From NCBI GenBank assembly GCA_019779905.1, contig JABAKE010000018.1:25887-89886 (forward strand): a stretch of 64,000 nt of DNA. The letters are read 5' to 3'. Positions 45,645 through 54,107 of the stretch are shown here, one piece after another. The notes below the pieces were generated by a model. The model saw only the letters and a list, made by a program, of their open reading frames with translations, was not told the origin of the DNA and made no database searches. The stretch comes from Modestobacter lapidis. GTDB lineage: Bacteria; Actinomycetota; Actinomycetes; Mycobacteriales; Geodermatophilaceae. The number at the start of each line of letters is the position of its first letter. The first letter of the stretch is position 1. A program made the position numbers and the translations under genes.

Positions 45645-46271
45645 CTACTCGCCGAGTGGTCGGGTACCGACGAAGGCGGCCAGCTCGCGCGGATCGCGAT
45701 GCCCGTCGTACTGGCGCAGCAGGTCGACGTAACGGCGCTTGTCGAGCTGCCAGTCGTAGAGGTCAGGGGGCTCGGAGTCCTGCGCTGCCACGAACACCAG
45801 GTCGGCGAGCAGGCGCGTCGTCCGGCCGTTGCCGTCGGTGAAGGGGTGGATCCTGACTGTCTCGGCATGCACGGCGATGCCGAGTTCGCGCGAGGTCCAG
45901 TCCCCGGTGTGCTGCCAGCGGTAGCGGATCGTCTCGACCGAGCCGCGCAGCTCGACGGCGATATGTTCCGGCGCGACACCGATGTTCAGCTCGCGCTGAC
46001 GGAACGTGCCGGCCCACGCCCAGATGTCGTCGTAGAGGCGGCGATGCAGGTCCCGTAGGAAGTAGTCGGTCAGCAGCTCATCGAGCGCCAGTCCACCGTC
46101 GAGCACGACGGTCAACAGTTCCTCGGCGACGCCGTCCTGGATGGCCTGTTCGAGGTCGTAGACCGCCGCTTTGGTGGCGGAGGCGTCGAGGAGGTCCCGC
46201 GCGGTCGGCAGGAGAGCGCTCCACTCGTCGTCGGGCAGTGGTGTTTCGCCGTAGCCCGGCGTCAGCGGCAT
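45645..46271 (-). CDS. Fic/DOC-family protein inside the restriction operon
   Basis: 208 residues. Fic motif HPFTDGNGRTTR at 142-153 is complete; upstream helices (DIWAWAGTFRQRELNIGVAPEHI) fit mobile-mystery-B/Fic proteins that AMPylate targets. There is no N-terminal inhibitory motif in the protein itself. The small gene upstream overlaps its ATG (TGATG) and may encode its partner or antitoxin. Its place inside a type III R-M operon suggests an addiction or abortive-infection role. Confidence 0.88.
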   Translation of the reverse strand: MPLTPGYGETPLPDDEWSALLPTARDLLDASATKAAVYDLEQAIQDGVAEELLTVVLDGGLALDELLTDYFLRDLHRRLYDDIWAWAGTFRQRELNIGVAPEHIAVELRGSVETIRYRWQHTGDWTSRELGIAVHAETVRIHPFTDGNGRTTRLLADLVFVAAQDSEPPDLYDWQLDKRRYVDLLRQYDGHRDPRELAAFVGTRPLGE

Positions 46272-46453
46272 CAGCCGCGCTGGCGACGTTCGGCCAGGAA
46301 TCGCTCGACACGCTCCGAGCGCACGAACCCGGTGGGCACAATGCGACGCTCGAGCTGCGCGGATGCCTTGGTCGATCGGATAACCGACCGCTGCACGGCC
46401 TTCTTGTTCACGACCCGACGTTCCACGTCTGCCACCTCCCGTCCCGGTTCCAT
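46271..46453 (-). CDS. Small basic partner protein of the Fic gene (candidate antitoxin)
   Basis: 60 residues, very basic (MEPGREVADVERRVVNKK..., RSTKASAQLERRIVPTGFV, RVERFLAERRQRG). The stop and the Fic ATG overlap (TGATG). Small upstream proteins inhibiting Fic in trans (class I) are known, for example VbhA with an S/TxxxE(G/N) motif; no such motif is obvious here. An upstream ATG at 46504 would add 17 residues. Confidence 0.55.
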   Translation of the reverse strand: MEPGREVADVERRVVNKKAVQRSVIRSTKASAQLERRIVPTGFVRSERVERFLAERRQRG

Positions 46454-46514
46454 AGCTACAGTCCTCAATGCTAGCGTCGCACGCTCCTGCCAGCCCCGCG
46501 TCAAGCTGACGGTG

Positions 46515-47186
46515 TCAGCCGGCGTTGGTCAACGTAGTCAGCTCTGCCCGGCGCGCCACCAACGCTCTCCGCAGGCCGGCCTTGCGGTTGAACTGCGGCT
46601 CGCTGTGCAGTTGCCTGCCCAGCGCGGCGATCTCACGTTCCAGCGTGCGGATCTGGGTCATCCGTTCGATCCCCTCGGCCAGCGGCTCGGCCGGCCGCAG
46701 TGGGTGGGGGAGCAATGCCCCGACCAGTTGCTCGTAGAGCCGCTGGATGTCCACGGCCACCGGTAATGGCACGCGATCGGCATCCGCCGGCACCCAGCCG
46801 GTGCGGAAGTACCCGCTCAGCCGCGGGTTCCGGGGCCCTGGCCGCTTGAAGCTGGCGGCCACCGCCTGTTCGGCCCACAATCCGTCGTCCCGACGAAGTT
46901 CGAAGACGATCGGCGACGGGATCGCTCTGTCGATCGCGGTCAACACGCTGGTGTGTACGTCAGCTCCCTTGAGATCGACCTCGAAGACCTGGATCTCGGC
47001 AACCGCTGCTGTCTCAGGCAGCCGCACGGACGCTTCGCCCAGCTTGTAGGCCCAGCGAACGTGGGCGACCTCGTCGACGAACCGCCGCCGGACCGCAGCG
47101 TCCGCGGACGTCTCCCGGTACAGCCGTTCCTTCGGCACCACCTGACCGATCCGGCCGGCCTCTGGCCAGCGGAACAGTGCGGTCAT
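46515..47186 (-). CDS. DUF4391 protein
   Basis: 223 residues. It matches DUF4391 by feel (MTALFRWPEAGRIGQVVPKERLY at the start; YKLGEASVRLPETAAVAEIQVFEVDLKG in the core; a C-terminal coiled coil ERMTQIRTLEREIAALGRQL). Function unknown; the family is recurrently found next to SNF2-like helicases and type III-like methylases. ATG 47186 overlaps the helicase stop by 4 bp. Probably a structural or adaptor subunit. Confidence 0.75.
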   Translation of the reverse strand: MTALFRWPEAGRIGQVVPKERLYRETSADAAVRRRFVDEVAHVRWAYKLGEASVRLPETAAVAEIQVFEVDLKGADVHTSVLTAIDRAIPSPIVFELRRDDGLWAEQAVAASFKRPGPRNPRLSGYFRTGWVPADADRVPLPVAVDIQRLYEQLVGALLPHPLRPAEPLAEGIERMTQIRTLEREIAALGRQLHSEPQFNRKAGLRRALVARRAELTTLTNAG

Positions 47187-50100
47187 CCGGCGCTCTCGGG
47201 CTCGACCACCGCAAGGAAGGCGATCAGCTCGAAGTCGTCCAGCCCGGCGAAGCTCTGCTGCAGGGCCGTCGTCCGCGCGCTGCTGAAGAGGCTGTCGATG
47301 TCCCGTTCCTCGGTGACCTCCACCAGCGATCGGATGGCCTGGGTGAGCAGCTCCGAGTAGCCGGACATGTCCGCCCCCTCGGTGGTCGCCGTGTTGAAAA
47401 CCCGGTAGGCCGCCGGCATCGGCTCCGACGTGCCGTGGCAGCTGCTGCGCACCAGGTCCAACAGGGTCTTGACCTGGGTGTGGTCGGTGACGACCTCACC
47501 CCGATCGTCCAGGTACACCAGGTAGTAGGGGTGCAACCGGTTGTGTCGGTTGACCGTCACCCGCTCGTCCACGCTGCGCAGCGCGAAGATCACGCCCGGG
47601 TGCAGGCCCTTCGCCGGCTGGGCGGGCACGACCGCGTGCAGCCCCTTCGGCGCCGAGCGGAGATCGCCGTACTGCTCGATGTAGCCCAGCAGGTCCATCC
47701 GGAAGTCGTTGAGCCCCAGGTCGGTCAGCGACACCCCCGTGCGCACATCTTCCAGCTCGATCACCTCGTCCTGCAGTTTGCGCAGCTGCTCCCGCCGAAA
47801 TGCGGTGTCGCTGCCCTGCTGGGTGAGTAGGTTGTCGTCAGCGGTGGCCGAGAGGTCGGCGATCACCATCCGGTTCTCGACGCGTTCCTTGAGGTGGATG
47901 TACTCGTCGAGGGAGATGTCGGGCCAGAAGTTGACCATCTGGATGGTCGCGTTGGTCGAGCCCAGGCGGTCGATCCGGCCGAAGCGCTGGATTATCCGCA
48001 CCGGGTTCCAATGGATGTCGTAGTTGACCAGGTAGTCGCAGTCCTGCAGGTTTTGGCCCTCGGAGATGCAGTCGGTCCCGATCAGGACCTCGATGCTCCG
48101 GTCGTCGTTGGGATAGATGAGCGCCTTGTCCTTCGACACCGGTGAGAAGTACGTCAGCACCTCCTGGAACTCGAACCCTTCGCCCAGGGTGGTCTTCGGG
48201 GTGCTCGAGCCGGTAACCAGGCCGAGCTCGATATCTGCGCCCGCGAGAGCGTCGCGCAGCTCCCGGTAGAGGTAGTTCGCGGTGTCGGCGAATGCAGAGA
48301 AGATCAAAACCTTGCGGTTGCCGGGGTTGAGCGGGTCGCGCAGCTTGCCGCGGATCTCCGTCTCCAGGCGACGCAGCTTGCGGTCGTGGGCGGGGGTGAT
48401 GAGGTCCATGGCCTCGATCAGTTCGCGCAGCGTCTCCCGGTCGTGCCACAGGTCGCTGCGCCACGACACCGTGTCCATGTCGGCCAGCTCGATCGGGAAG
48501 CGCCCACCCACCGTGGTCGCCTGCCCGAGGTCGAAGTCGGCGTCCTCGGCGTCCAGTGCCTCGATGGCGCCGGCGAGGTCGTCGACGTTCCCGCTCGGGT
48601 CGTTGGCGCCGGAGGGGTCGCCGACGGCGGCCAGTGCCTGCTGGACGGCGCCTTCCACCTTGCGCAGCGTCAGCCGGAACGCCTCGACGGAGCTCTCCAG
48701 CCGCTTGAGCAGGTTCACCGTCATCAGCTGCTGCAGGCCCTGCTCCCGCCCAGCGATGCCCAGGTTGCCCCGTGCGGTCCCGCCCCGGACGTTGTAGAGG
48801 TCGGCGTACTTCTGTTGCTTGCTCGCGTGCACGTAGGACAACGGCGCGTACACCGCGAGGGTCAGTGCCTGTAGTTGCTCAAAGATCTCGGAGAAGGCCG
48901 GGGTTGTCGGGAGGTCGGTCAGCGGCTCCCGGATCGACACGGGTGGACGGCGAGTCGGGAAGGCGCCGATGTCGGCGGTGTCATAGAACGCCTGGATGTG
49001 CTTGCGGGACCGGGCGATGGTGACGGCGTCCAGCAATTCGAAGAAGTCGAAGTCCAGCATTCGCAGGATGCGCTCAGTGGTCCGTTCCTCGGCGGGCAGC
49101 TCTGACCAACGTGTGAAGGCGACCTGCGCCTCGCGGAACACCTGCTCCACCGAAGCAGAGATGTCCAGCTTGGCCGAGAGGTTCTCCGAGTCCCCCTCGT
49201 AGGCCAGAGCCAGCTGGTTCTTCAGGTCCAGGAATCGGTTGTTCACCGGTGTCGCCGAAAGCATGAGGACCTTCGTCTTCACCCCCTGTTGGATCACCTG
49301 CTGCATCAGCCGGCGGTAGCGGCTCTCGCTCTCCTCCGCGTAGTCCGCGTTGCGGAAGTTGTGCGACTCGTCGATGACGACGAGGTCGAAGTTGCCCCAG
49401 TTGACTTTTGCCAGGTCAAGGCTGCCGGACATCCCACGGCTCCGGGTCAGGTCCGTGTGGGCGAGCACCTTGTAGTTGAGCCGGTCCCGCTCGAGGATGT
49501 TTGTGGCGTACGGGCTGTTGTACGTCGTCCAGTTGTCAGCCAGCTTCTTCGGGGCCAACACCAGCACCGACTTGTTGCGCAGCTCGTAGTACTTGATCAC
49601 GGCCAGTGCGGTGAACGTCTTCCCGAGGCCGACGCTGTCGGCCAGGATGCAACCGTTGTACGTCTCGAGCTTGTTGATGATCCCGCTGGCCGCGTCCCGC
49701 TGGAAGTTGTACAACCGGCTCCAGATCTCGGAGTCCTTGTAGCCGGTGCGGTCGTTAGGCAGCACGTCCTCGTTCACCTCGTCGAGGAACTCGGCAAAGA
49801 GGTTGTAGAGGATCAGGAAGTAGATCCGTTCCGGGCTGTTCTCTGCGTACACCGAGGCGATGTGCTCGTGCACCAGCGTCGTCACGTCCTGGACCCGCTC
49901 GGGGTCCTGCCAGACCTGCTCGAACATCTGCAGGTAGGCGGCGGCGTGCGGAGCCTCGTCCAACTTGTTGACGAAGTTCGAGACCGCGTCCCCGCGCTCG
50001 TAACCGAGATCGGCGGAGGTGAACCCCTGTAGCGATGTGTAAGCCAGGTCGCCGTCCACCACCGCAAACTGCTGCATCGGCGCGCCGGTCGTGTTCGACC

Positions 50101-50455
50101 GGAACCGGACCTTCGTCTTGATCCACTCGGCGCACTCGCGGGCGATGGCCCGTTGGGTCAGCTGGTTGCGGAGCCGGATCTCGAACTCGGTCCCGTACAG
50201 ACTGGACTCGCGACGAGCTTGTGGGATGAAGAACTCGCGCCGTTCCTTGCGCACTCGATCGGTGGACTCTCCCGCCACAAAGGTCGGCGCGGTGAAGATG
50301 AACTCGAGAGCATCGATGCCCTCGAGTTCCTTCCGCAGCGCCTCGAAGGCGTAGATGGAGAACGTCGAGGCAGCGATCCGGACGGTCGAACCGTGACCGA
50401 TCGAGGCCTTGAGGTCGTCGCCGAGCAGCCGGTTGACGTTGTCGATGATCTCCAT
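47183..50455 (-). CDS. SNF2-like helicase with degenerate PLD-type N-terminus
   Basis: 1090 residues. The N-terminal 190 residues (TVRIAASTFSIYAFEALRKEL; FAVVDGDLAYTSLQGFTSADLGYERG) resemble the phospholipase-D-like heads of related helicases, without a clear HxK. The SF2 motor has ADSVGLGKTFTALAV, VVIDESHNFRN, LMLSATPVNN and IIQRFGRIDRLGS. The last 250 residues are unassigned. It heads the minus-strand operon. ATG 50455 is chosen because a 25-codon leader frame (50532-50455) ends TGATG there; ATG 50467 is an alternative. Confidence 0.88.
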   Translation of the reverse strand: MEIIDNVNRLLGDDLKASIGHGSTVRIAASTFSIYAFEALRKELEGIDALEFIFTAPTFVAGESTDRVRKERREFFIPQARRESSLYGTEFEIRLRNQLTQRAIARECAEWIKTKVRFRSNTTGAPMQQFAVVDGDLAYTSLQGFTSADLGYERGDAVSNFVNKLDEAPHAAAYLQMFEQVWQDPERVQDVTTLVHEHIASVYAENSPERIYFLILYNLFAEFLDEVNEDVLPNDRTGYKDSEIWSRLYNFQRDAASGIINKLETYNGCILADSVGLGKTFTALAVIKYYELRNKSVLVLAPKKLADNWTTYNSPYATNILERDRLNYKVLAHTDLTRSRGMSGSLDLAKVNWGNFDLVVIDESHNFRNADYAEESESRYRRLMQQVIQQGVKTKVLMLSATPVNNRFLDLKNQLALAYEGDSENLSAKLDISASVEQVFREAQVAFTRWSELPAEERTTERILRMLDFDFFELLDAVTIARSRKHIQAFYDTADIGAFPTRRPPVSIREPLTDLPTTPAFSEIFEQLQALTLAVYAPLSYVHASKQQKYADLYNVRGGTARGNLGIAGREQGLQQLMTVNLLKRLESSVEAFRLTLRKVEGAVQQALAAVGDPSGANDPSGNVDDLAGAIEALDAEDADFDLGQATTVGGRFPIELADMDTVSWRSDLWHDRETLRELIEAMDLITPAHDRKLRRLETEIRGKLRDPLNPGNRKVLIFSAFADTANYLYRELRDALAGADIELGLVTGSSTPKTTLGEGFEFQEVLTYFSPVSKDKALIYPNDDRSIEVLIGTDCISEGQNLQDCDYLVNYDIHWNPVRIIQRFGRIDRLGSTNATIQMVNFWPDISLDEYIHLKERVENRMVIADLSATADDNLLTQQGSDTAFRREQLRKLQDEVIELEDVRTGVSLTDLGLNDFRMDLLGYIEQYGDLRSAPKGLHAVVPAQPAKGLHPGVIFALRSVDERVTVNRHNRLHPYYLVYLDDRGEVVTDHTQVKTLLDLVRSSCHGTSEPMPAAYRVFNTATTEGADMSGYSELLTQAIRSLVEVTEERDIDSLFSSARTTALQQSFAGLDDFELIAFLAVVEPESAG

Positions 50456-50532
50456 CAAATAGCCCATCGAATGCTGTGTGGCGTGGCCGCGGTCAGACTG
50501 GGGGCGACGGCCAGCGCCACGGTTCGACTCAT

Positions 50533-51099
50533 GTCACTGAAACTACTGACCATCACGTCTGTCGACGTTGATTGGCTGAGTCCGTGGCGGAAAGGGGTTA
50601 GCCTTACGAAGCTGCGCCCGACGACCAGTGCCGGAACGAGGGTAGACGGGCAGTGAGCACCGGTGACCGCGCCAGCGTCGGTGGACATCGCTGACGTACA
50701 ACGCGTACCAGCCCAGGGCGATGAGGAATCGTCCGCAGGCGTCATAGCCCCGTTCGGATGGCCGTCTTCGACGCCGTGCGCGAGGACGCGTCGGGCGGCG
50801 GTGCCGACGATGTTGGGCACCAGGACGGTGACCGGTGCCATCGAGTCGCCGTTCCTCGCCTCGCGGACGGCGTCCAGAAGCTCCTCGAGCGCGGCGCGCC
50901 CGTATGCGGTCATGCGTTCCCCCGTTATCGGACTGCCGCGGACCGTAACAGCGACGGGTGGTCGTCTACATGCGTTTCGTCACACTCGCACCTACAGTCA
51001 CCCTGGTTGGGGATCCGGGTGTCGCTGTTCCTGAATGGTCGGTGCCGGCTGGCAGTCTCCGCGGTCGAGCGGTGTCCCTCCGCCTCGCGAGGATCAGGA
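50533..51099. promoter_or_regulatory. Interval between divergent defence operons
   Basis: About 570 nt between the SNF2-helicase operon (minus) and the hydrolase operon (plus). It holds the AddB-like fragment and presumably both promoters; no confident -35/-10 pair could be fixed for either. AGGAG at 51096-51100 is the ribosome site of the hydrolase gene if its start is TTG 51109. Confidence 0.45.
50743..50913 (-). pseudogene. Beheaded AddB-like/PD-(D/E)XK nuclease gene fragment
   Basis: ATG 50913 with GGGGGA upstream encodes MTAYGRAALEELLDAVREAR then MAPVTVLVPNIVGTAARRVL, the N-terminus of actinobacterial AddB-like recombination nucleases. Similarity stops near codon 55 and the frame runs into unrelated sequence. 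Only about 5% of such a gene remains. It sits in the interval between the two divergent defence operons. Confidence 0.65.
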
Positions 51100-52902
51100 G
51101 TGCATGTCTTGTCTGCGAAGCTCGTCTTCCTGCACGGCGTCGGCGACGGCGACCCGCGTGGTCAGTGGCTGACCGGCGTCAACCGAGGCCTGGAGGCCGC
51201 GGGCTATCAGGGCTTGGCCAAGGCAGACGTCATCGCGCCGAGGTACAGCGACATCCTGTGCACCGACGGCGTGAGCGCCTCCGTACCGCCACGCACGTAC
51301 GTGACGGCCGACGAGGAAGCGCGGCGGCGAGACTACGAGCGGCGTCAGGCGCGGGTGAGCCGCCTCATCGGGCACGATCCCGACGCCGGCCCGCTCGGAT
51401 ATGACGCCCTGCCACCTGCGCTGGTCAACCCACTCCAGGACCTCGCGGTGGGCTGGCCGGTCGGACAACTCGACCAGGTCAATCGGTACATGAGCAGTGA
51501 TGGTCTCCGCGGGGCCGTCCTTCGCCGAGTCCTCGAACACCTGCCATCCGAGGGCGAGATCGTGCTGGTGGGCCACAGCCTCGGATCAGTCGTGGCCATC
51601 GACCTCTTGGATCACCTTTCCGTGGACCTCAAGGTGAAGCGGTTCATCACCATCGGGAGCCCGGCCGGATCGTTGTTCATCCACGAGAAGACCGAGCGGC
51701 TCCTCAAGCGATTCCCCTATGGCACCGTCGAGGACTGGTCCAACCTCCTCGGGCGCGCTGACCCGGTGACGGCAGGCCGTGGCCTGGGCGGCACCTTTCC
51801 GGCGGCACAGGACTTCTTCGTCGGCATCGGACACCAGCACGCAGCATGCGCGTACTTCGAGCACGCGTCGGTGGCAACGCTGCTGGGCGAGGCGCTGCAA
51901 GGATCGCTGGGGCAGGAGCTCGCCCCGATCGAGCGCTCGATCGAGCACGTTGGGTCGGTCCCCGAGCAACTCGCGATCTTCGCGCTGGCCTTTGCTCATC
52001 ACGTACGACGATTGATCGACGACAAGAACATCGGCGAGCGTTATGCGGCAGCGCTCGAGCAGGTGCAGGAGGAGATGGGCAATCGCCTCCGCGTGATGCT
52101 CGCCAGCGAAGGGCGCACCTTGTCGCCGTCCGTTCGAAACCTCGCCGACGGCAAGCCACCGCGGGTGCACCGGTCATGGGACATCGACGAGGCCATCGAA
52201 CCGCTCGTGTTGTGCGCTCTCTCGAATCTCGTCCAGCCGTACGACATCGACGCCGGGAAGGCGCCCGTGGCCGCGCTCCGCGACATGGCGATCGAGATCG
52301 GCATCGGGCCGGAGAGCGGTGTTGCGATCGGCAAGGCCATCGCTGAGGTCCGCGACGTGCTGGTCGCCAGTTCCGGCATTCCGTGGACCCGCATTTTGGT
52401 CGGTGCGGCCGGCGTCGCCCTCATCGCCACCGGCCCGCTGGGCATCGCCTTCGCCGCGCCCGTCGGGGCCTATGGAGGGGCTGCCATCGTCGGCGCACTG
52501 GCGGCGTTCGGACCAGGCGGCATGATCGGCGGGATGGCCCTCCTGGGTGGACTCGCCTCGACCGGGGCTGCAGTGGCCACCGGCGCCGCGACGGTGAGCG
52601 CGGCCGAGGCGCCCATCGATCAGATCGTCACCGACCTGCTCGTGCGGGTCTCGTCAGCCCGGGCGCGGCAGATGCTGGACGTCGCCCCGGACGAGGTGGT
52701 GTGGTTCCACGTCGTCGCCATCGAGGCGGAGGTGGCAGCCGAGCTCAACCGGTTGTCTCCTCTCAGCGATCCCAAGTCACCGCGGATCGCGGATCTCCGT
52801 CGCAAGTTGACGGTGGTCCGGAAGCTACTGACTTACATGGGTCAGGCGGGCATGCAGCCGCGGCAGTTGCAGGCCGGCTCCGACGAGAAGCCTGCGGCCT
52901 GA
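51100..52902 (+). CDS. Alpha/beta-hydrolase (lipase-like) with hydrophobic C-terminal region
   Basis: 600 residues. N-terminal alpha/beta-hydrolase fold starting KLVFLHGVGDGDPRGQW with nucleophile elbow VGHSLGS (Ser160) and acidic/His candidates later. Residues from about 431 to 500 are Gly/Ala-rich and hydrophobic (ILVGAAGVALIATGPLGIAFA; AFGPGGMIGGMALLGGLAS), able to form membrane hairpins. A membrane-targeting lipase would be a plausible killing effector, but this is inference. GTG 51100 or TTG 51109 are both credible starts. Stop overlaps the next ATG (TGATG). Confidence 0.75.
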   Translation: MHVLSAKLVFLHGVGDGDPRGQWLTGVNRGLEAAGYQGLAKADVIAPRYSDILCTDGVSASVPPRTYVTADEEARRRDYERRQARVSRLIGHDPDAGPLGYDALPPALVNPLQDLAVGWPVGQLDQVNRYMSSDGLRGAVLRRVLEHLPSEGEIVLVGHSLGSVVAIDLLDHLSVDLKVKRFITIGSPAGSLFIHEKTERLLKRFPYGTVEDWSNLLGRADPVTAGRGLGGTFPAAQDFFVGIGHQHAACAYFEHASVATLLGEALQGSLGQELAPIERSIEHVGSVPEQLAIFALAFAHHVRRLIDDKNIGERYAAALEQVQEEMGNRLRVMLASEGRTLSPSVRNLADGKPPRVHRSWDIDEAIEPLVLCALSNLVQPYDIDAGKAPVAALRDMAIEIGIGPESGVAIGKAIAEVRDVLVASSGIPWTRILVGAAGVALIATGPLGIAFAAPVGAYGGAAIVGALAAFGPGGMIGGMALLGGLASTGAAVATGAATVSAAEAPIDQIVTDLLVRVSSARARQMLDVAPDEVVWFHVVAIEAEVAAELNRLSPLSDPKSPRIADLRRKLTVVRKLLTYMGQAGMQPRQLQAGSDEKPAA

Positions 52903-54107
52903 TGGCGTCCGCCCTGTCCTGGCTGGACTTCTCGGCCGATGAGCAACGCCGGACCCGCGAGATGCTGCGACTGTTCGAGGAGAAGGAGAGCCGGGACGAG
53001 CTCGGCATCGGTCAGGTCCGGGACGCCTTCTCGGACCTCCTCTTCCCCGGCACCTCGGTCCTGCTGACCCGCGCACGGTACTTCCTCATCGTCCCGTGGT
53101 GCGGCCAGTACGCCGACAGCACCGCCCACTACAAACGCGGACGACAGACGCTCGACATGGTCGAGCGCAAGGCGCTCGTGGCGCTCAAGCAGGCTGCTCC
53201 GGACGCGACGGGGATCATCGGCGCCCGGGCCGGCACTGCGGTGAAGAACCTGCCGTCGGTCCTCTACAACCAGGCGCTCGAGCGCTACGGCATCTCTCGC
53301 ACTGCCGTCGAGAGCGGCGTCCGTGACGAGGAAGAGGTCGGCGAGCACGTCACCCGCGAAGCGCGGGGTCACTGGACCTCGTCCCTACCGGCCGCGCCTG
53401 CTGGCTTCCCGGACCTGATCGACGACGGACTGCGGCTGTCGCCCGAGGAGGCGAACTGGCTGCAGGAGCAGATCACCGCCGCGTGCCCGGACACGTACCT
53501 CACCCACGTCCTGCTCTCGGATTGGTACGTCGACGGCGTGGACTGGCCCTGGAGTCACCCCGCTGCGCAGACCGCGCCTGCGGAGATCGTCTCGATCCTC
53601 GACGACGCGGAGCTCTTCTCCCTCGCCATGCACGGGGCCGCGCTGCTCTACAACCTGCTCATCGCCGAGTGGTACGAAGCCAAGGAACTGAGCAACGTCT
53701 CGGACCCAGTGGAGTCCTACCGGGAGGCACTGGACGAGTGGACCGAACAAGCTCTGGCGCATCCCAAGCGGAGCTCCTGGGACACCACCGCGATGTGGCG
53801 TCGGGTGATGGGCCAGAACCCGCGGATCGAAGCCAACATCCTCGCCCGCCGGTTCCTCGGAGAGTGGCTCGACGTCTTCGTCGGCGGTGACCTACAGGGC
53901 GTCCCCGACGACGTGGCGCTCCGCCAGCTGATCAAACAGCGTGAGCGTTCCATCAAGGGTGCGCAGTCGCGCTTGACCAACGAGAAGCTCCTGCGCAGCT
54001 GGGCCGGGGCATCCGGTAGCCGGCGGCTGACCTACCGGTGGGGGAACGTGGCCACGCTCATCGCGGACATCCACGAGGGACTGGAGCCGTCCGATGCTCG
54101 AGCCTGA
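52902..54107 (+). CDS. DUF6361 family protein
   Basis: 401 residues. The DUF6361 N-terminus is recognisable: SALSWLDFSADEQRRTREMLRLFEEKESRDELGIGQVRDAFSDLLFPGTSVLLTRARYFLIVPW. No enzymatic motif can be seen; the Trp-rich middle (LLSDWYVDGVDWPWSHP) and long helices suggest a scaffold. It overlaps the hydrolase gene by 1 base and the next gene by 14 bases, so all are translated together. Function unknown. Confidence 0.85.
   Translation: MASALSWLDFSADEQRRTREMLRLFEEKESRDELGIGQVRDAFSDLLFPGTSVLLTRARYFLIVPWCGQYADSTAHYKRGRQTLDMVERKALVALKQAAPDATGIIGARAGTAVKNLPSVLYNQALERYGISRTAVESGVRDEEEVGEHVTREARGHWTSSLPAAPAGFPDLIDDGLRLSPEEANWLQEQITAACPDTYLTHVLLSDWYVDGVDWPWSHPAAQTAPAEIVSILDDAELFSLAMHGAALLYNLLIAEWYEAKELSNVSDPVESYREALDEWTEQALAHPKRSSWDTTAMWRRVMGQNPRIEANILARRFLGEWLDVFVGGDLQGVPDDVALRQLIKQRERSIKGAQSRLTNEKLLRSWAGASGSRRLTYRWGNVATLIADIHEGLEPSDARA

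Noticed and set aside
45645..46453. VbhA/VbhT-type antitoxin assignment
   Set aside because: The small partner has no visible S/TxxxE(G/N) inhibitory motif; kept as candidate partner only.
50758..51099. N-terminal extension of the hydrolase by 114 codons
   Set aside because: The extension is antisense to the AddB-like fragment and lacks fold-like sequence; the ribosome site at 51096 supports the shorter protein.
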